From Macrocystis pyrifera (lineage: Eukaryota > Sar > Phaeophyceae > Laminariales > Laminariaceae): a DNA stretch of 64,000 nucleotides. The stretch lies in NCBI GenBank assembly GCA_031763025.1, contig JASSKH010000009.1:434001-498000 (forward strand), given 5' to 3'. Positions 60,901-64,000 of this stretch are shown piece by piece. Position 1 is the stretch's first letter. Every line of letters starts with the position of its first letter. The position numbers and the translations under genes are program-made. Under the pieces are notes generated by a model that worked only from the letters and a program-made list of their open reading frames with translations, was not told the DNA's origin and did not search any database.

Positions 60901-61588
60901 ACACATATGGATCATCTACAGCAACAATAGCAGTGCAGCGCCGCCTAGATCACACCCAGTGTCAAAAAGGTAGATACGAGCAACGTAAACACGAAGAGAC
61001 ACCACACCCATACGTCTCAGCACAGACGTCCCATACTTGCCTTATAAAAACGGACTTGAAAACAAAATCGAGCCAAAGTCCTGATCCGTTCTTTCAAGTA
61101 CTCACAAGGGGTCTCCTTGAACTTAGCTACGTACCTTCGGCGAACGTATACTTTCGTTTTCGAAGACAAGAATGTGAACGGACACGCCTCATCTGATTTA
61201 CAACCCACGGATTTTTCTCGATTCGGTTCCGTAAGCCCAGAATGTGAACTGAACCAACACGCCTCATTCTCTCTTACAACAAACCACCGATCATCCTCGA
61301 TTGCGTTCCCCACCTCGAGGAAAATTCCTTCCCTTTTCTGGAGTGCTAATGGGCATGCTGGTGCGCCCGAGTACCATTACCACCCCTAGCGACGGTTACA
61401 GCCCAGGCCACTAACAACACGGCGGCGGCAACACGCACCGCGGTGCTAACGGAACATTGAACTTCTTTAGGGCGCCTGCGAGGCGAGATACGACGCCGGC
61501 AAGAAAAATCCGGTGCGAGGGGTTGTAGCAGTGAAATTAGGGCGCGGGAGAGGGGGGGTGAAGCGTTAGCTATAGTAGACGATGACAT
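57988..61588 (-). CDS. Candidate multi-exon gene of unknown function
   Basis: Several minus-strand segments look like exons, but the chain is not proven. At 61381-61588, ATG starts MSSSTIANASPP with an Arg-rich stretch and a hydrophobic VRVAAAVLLVAWAVTVA, like a type II signal anchor. At 61278-61337, CCAG precedes KREGIFLEVGNAIEDDRWFV with donor gtaaga. A segment near 59760-59800 encodes SPKVSVITAKIFLKA before gtaaaa. At 58524-58632, TTTCAG precedes EITAFDPHMVRGEMWLGAD. Near 58265-58315 the frame ECRNNEATVLTFPDRV ends on gtaagg. At 57988-58095, TTACAG precedes LELMTALRSDESETLTKGYL followed by LRVDSMAITKRGLVAESR and a stop. Phases do not all agree and no family is recognised. These segments could belong to more than one gene. 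Confidence 0.3.
58760..59745. repeat. Degenerate satellite of about 300-bp units
   Basis: Three to four units each contain CGACACAAAACGTTCGAGGC, CGTTCACTGGGCTTGTCCG, GCCTGCCGGCAATGTC and a TCTAGCACAATGCTGA block. Starts lie near 58765, 59090, 59435 and 59690. Confidence 0.8.
60720..60915. repeat. Short tandem repeat GTCAACACATCTGATTCGCC
   Basis: About eight degenerate units of roughly 20 bp (GYCAACACRYCTGATYCG). Confidence 0.75.
61182..61313. repeat. Diverged tandem pair overlapping a candidate exon
   Basis: ACACGCCTCATCTGATTTAC...TTTCTCGATTCGGTTCCG and ACACGCCTCATTCTCTCTTAC...ATCCTCGATTGCGTTCCC are copies about 75 bp apart. On the minus strand both keep a donor-like GTTGTAA. Confidence 0.65.
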
Positions 61589-61883
61589 GTTTTGGGGTTC
61601 GCATAAGGGGTAAAAATATAGGGCGGGTGGGCAGGCGTTGCTCAACGACGCGATTTTTTTCAAATTGTCGCCACAAAGCACTGCTTTCGATAGAAGACAC
61701 CCGTGCGGCTACCGAGCGGCCCTCGCAAAAATACCAACACTGCTTGACGTTTGTTTCAACTGAAACAATGCCAAGTTCGAGTCACCGGAGTACTACAACT
61801 GTACAAGCACCCGCCAGAAGAAAGGGGTAATATGCGTAGTATCTCTAAGTTCACGTGAGATATCTGTTTTGTTCATGCACACC

Positions 61884-62415
61884 CTCCCCCTATATTAGAT
61901 AGGTTGGGTTGGCGTCGGTTGGCAACGACACTGTAAAACATGCCGCTCACTACGTGAACTAGATAACCAGGGTACCGTTTTTTTTTTTTTTTTTTTTTTT
62001 TCAGCTGGTCGTCGAGTTAGACCATTTGTGCGAGGTAAATAACCTTTACTCTGCACAAGGGAATTGATCGTATCACGTAGTGTTCAAGGTAAGGCACCCA
62101 AGAGGCAGTTACACAGTACTCTCATTGCTGTCTCTGGAAGTGGCTACACCGGAAATTAAATTAACACATTGAAGCTGTCATCCATATCCAAGAAAGTCCG
62201 CCTCACAAGCGGTTCTTAGTAGGATGCAGCTCACCCTTCATGCGACTCGCCGGACACCTCACGGCGCTTCGCGCTTGGTGCAAGCAATGTCTGCCTGGTC
62301 GGTGAAAACCCGACATGCTCCGTCCCGGCATTGTAGGGATGCGAGGGTCTATGGTCATACGACTACGGCCATGCATGAGATCGAGTACATCTCTCCTATC
62401 GAGTACACCCCCCCG
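61884..62415 (+). mobile_element. Dispersed repeat R1, copy C
   Basis: TATATTAGATAGGTTGGGTT to GAGATCGAGTACATCTCTCC, with a 23-T tract in the middle. It lacks the TACCTGGTA bases seen in copy A. Confidence 0.8.
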
Positions 62416-62650
62416 ACGTCGCAGAGAATAATATTATGACAATTTGAAGGATATACAACAAAATAACTTATATATAGTATACCTCGTACGGTACATACCA
62501 GGTATACGGTAAGGATCCACCTGGTTCTTTCTTGGTGTAACGATCCCAAACTGCGCAGGCGGTAACAGGCACGCGCCAATTTTGGCTGGGAACAAGCGAC
62601 AACGTGTCACTAACTGGAACAAACTACGTGAAAAAATGTGGCATGAGCGC

Positions 62651-62802
62651 TCACCGGATGGGTACCATGACCCCGGCACCGTTACATGGCGTTGTGACGA
62701 AGCAGTCGCAGTTGTTGCCCGTCTTCTTCAAGTAGCAGGCTCTGAGCTCGGACATCAATGTCTCCGCGGCCTCGCGCTTGACAAGAGTCACTGTGCACCC
62801 CC
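62651..62802 (-). CDS. Galactokinase-type GHMP kinase, terminal exon
   Basis: TGTCTCAG followed by GG-GGG-TGC opens a frame GGCTVTLVKREAAETLMSEL, then RACYLKKTGNNCDCFVTT and PCNGAGVMVPIR, closing on TGA at 62653-62651. Galactokinases phosphorylate galactose at C1 in the Leloir pathway and end in G-G-G/A-F-G-G-C-T-V-x-L-V, then Y-x-x-x-T-G and a G-A near the C terminus. The match in order, spacing and distance to the stop is good. The first Gly of GGCTV is split over the intron (phase 1). Upstream exons are not found up to 64000 and should lie beyond the window. Other sugar 1-kinases of the same fold (N-acetylgalactosamine, arabinose) cannot be excluded. A CCG-gtgagc donor overlaps the stop, so one more exon is possible. 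Confidence 0.68.
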
Positions 62803-63022
62803 CTGAGACACAGGACGTATCATAAAAACATCAGTAAAAACGCCACTTAATGTCCTGCAAACCCAGGGTAAGCATCGTAACAAGGGAGTATGCTACATAC
62901 GTCCCTCGCAGTAAATAAACCGGCCAGAGGTCCGTCCTCACCATGCAACGAGGCATTGGTCGATTACTATCTGGTATGTTCCATGCTGACCCTGGATCTA
63001 CGAGTGCGGTTCATGTGACCCT

Positions 63023-63118
63023 GAATCGATGCTTTTGTGTTGTCGTACTGACCGAAGAAAGGGCCAAGCGGAATCGATGCTTTTGTGTTGTCGTACTGAC
63101 CGAAGAAAGGGCCAAGCG
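63023..63118. repeat. Exact 48-bp tandem duplication
   Basis: GAATCGATGCTTTTGTGTTG through AAAGGGCCAAGCG occurs twice back to back without a mismatch, implying a recent event or an assembly duplication. Confidence 0.95.
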
Positions 63119-63484
63119 GCGTACTACTCGACAAAAACGGAAACTGAAACTGACACACAATCGGAGTTGCCCTCCAGGAAGAACTGTAGAGGGAGCAGTG
63201 ACGTTACGCACGCCACCATGCCTTGTCGATATCAACACATCAACAACGGGGTAGCGCTCACACCAATGCACTTCAACCCAGCACACAGCAACCACGTCCA
63301 CAGGCGAGCCTGCCCCTCCGTAACGTTGAGGATTATGGCGTTGGACACAGACACGATCGCTCGAGACAGCAACGCTGTAGGCAGTGGCGTGCAGCAACAG
63401 TGCTACGCGGGGGGCGTTTTTGGCTGTAGCTTGTCTACCGACGCTTCCAGTCAACGTTGTCTTGACCGTTCTGTGACCCAGAAA

Positions 63485-63515
63485 AAGCAACAACAGCAGC
63501 AGCAACAACAACAAT

Positions 63516-63552
<37 letters not shown>

Positions 63553-63582
63553 GCAGCAGCAGCAGCAGCAACAACTACAACT

Positions 63583-63631
<49 letters not shown>

Positions 63632-63637
63632 CTACTA
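63485..63637. repeat. (CAA)n/(CAG)n microsatellite
   Basis: About 150 bp of CAA units with a short CAG block. The poly-Leu/Cys/Gln ORFs here are artefacts. The microsatellite resumes as (CTA)n and (CAA)n at 63750-63806 after MITE-A copy 3. Confidence 0.95.
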
Positions 63638-63749
63638 CTATTACGGGGGACCATAGTTAACGGGACCAATTTTTTTCAGTAAAAATAGGCAAATATATAG
63701 GTTTTTATGTACACCATAGGTCCTGTTAACTATGGATCCCCGTAATACT
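63638..63749. mobile_element. MITE-A copy 3, inverted orientation
   Basis: CTATTACGGGGGACCATAGT ... ACTATGGATCCCCGTAATAC. The centre (AAATATATAGGTTTTTATGT) is the reverse complement of that in copies 1 and 2. It is inserted in a CTA/CAA microsatellite. From 63807 to 64000 I see nothing further. Confidence 0.85.
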
Positions 63750-64000
63750 ACTAGTACTACTACTACTACTACTACTACTACAACAACAACAACAACAACA
63801 ACAATAAATGCGAGGTTGGGCCTGATCAATCGGCTAGTGTGATGCGCTTCAGAACGATTCGTAGTGAGTAGTGAGTAGAATCGCGAAAAGCGCGTGTCGT
63901 ACATCTCCTCATATGGGATGATTATATGATAGCTGGGAAAGCACACTAGCCATCCCTAAGTCAGCAGCGTGCCGTGCCTTCGCGGTGTTACAGCCCCTTT

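Noticed and set aside
63011..63669. Poly-Leu and poly-Cys ORFs on the minus strand
   Set aside because: Pure products of the CAA/CAG microsatellite.

Overview
The window is a piece of an intron-rich eukaryotic nuclear genome. There are no bacterial operons, coding exons are short (19-225 bp), introns run from about 0.4 to 3.7 kb, and GT-AG (a few GC-AG) borders join exons into conserved proteins. Micro- and minisatellites and dispersed short repeats fill introns and spacers, and (TTAGGG)n-type runs occur. Long introns, moderate GC and the kind of transporter present suggest a stramenopile alga, perhaps a brown alga. That is an inference, not something the sequence proves.

Two genes can be reconstructed almost completely. 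On the minus strand, 20795 to 5962, lies a 14-exon PPWD1 gene (WD40 plus cyclophilin peptidyl-prolyl isomerase, about 643 aa, nearly the length of human PPWD1). On the plus strand, 32976 to 55365, lies a 16-exon amino-acid/polyamine (APC-superfamily) permease of about 614 aa with a soluble C-terminal domain. A possible extra N-terminal exon sits at 30888. The two genes are divergent, with a repeat-filled spacer of 10-12 kb. Each carries a single-base insertion in a homopolymer inside one exon. In both cases the exon is one base too long and the homologous reading frame resumes immediately after the run.

Three further genes are seen in part. A pentatricopeptide-repeat exon lies at the left end (minus, 923-1365). 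The terminal exon of a galactokinase-type GHMP kinase lies near the right end (minus, 62651-62802, with the rest of the gene beyond the window). A weak cluster of exon-like segments of unknown function lies on the minus strand between 57.99 and 61.59 kb. An isolated EF-hand-like exon lies at 56964-57050.

The non-coding sequence is the most unusual part. Several introns hold degenerate tandem copies of the neighbouring exon edge together with its splice site. Six dispersed repeat families are visible, including two with terminal inverted repeats. Two short palindromes, TACCWGGTA and CTATTAATAG, recur far more often than chance. In several cases they sit exactly where one copy of a repeat has a small insertion that its sister copy lacks, which looks like a micro-insertion process worth following up.
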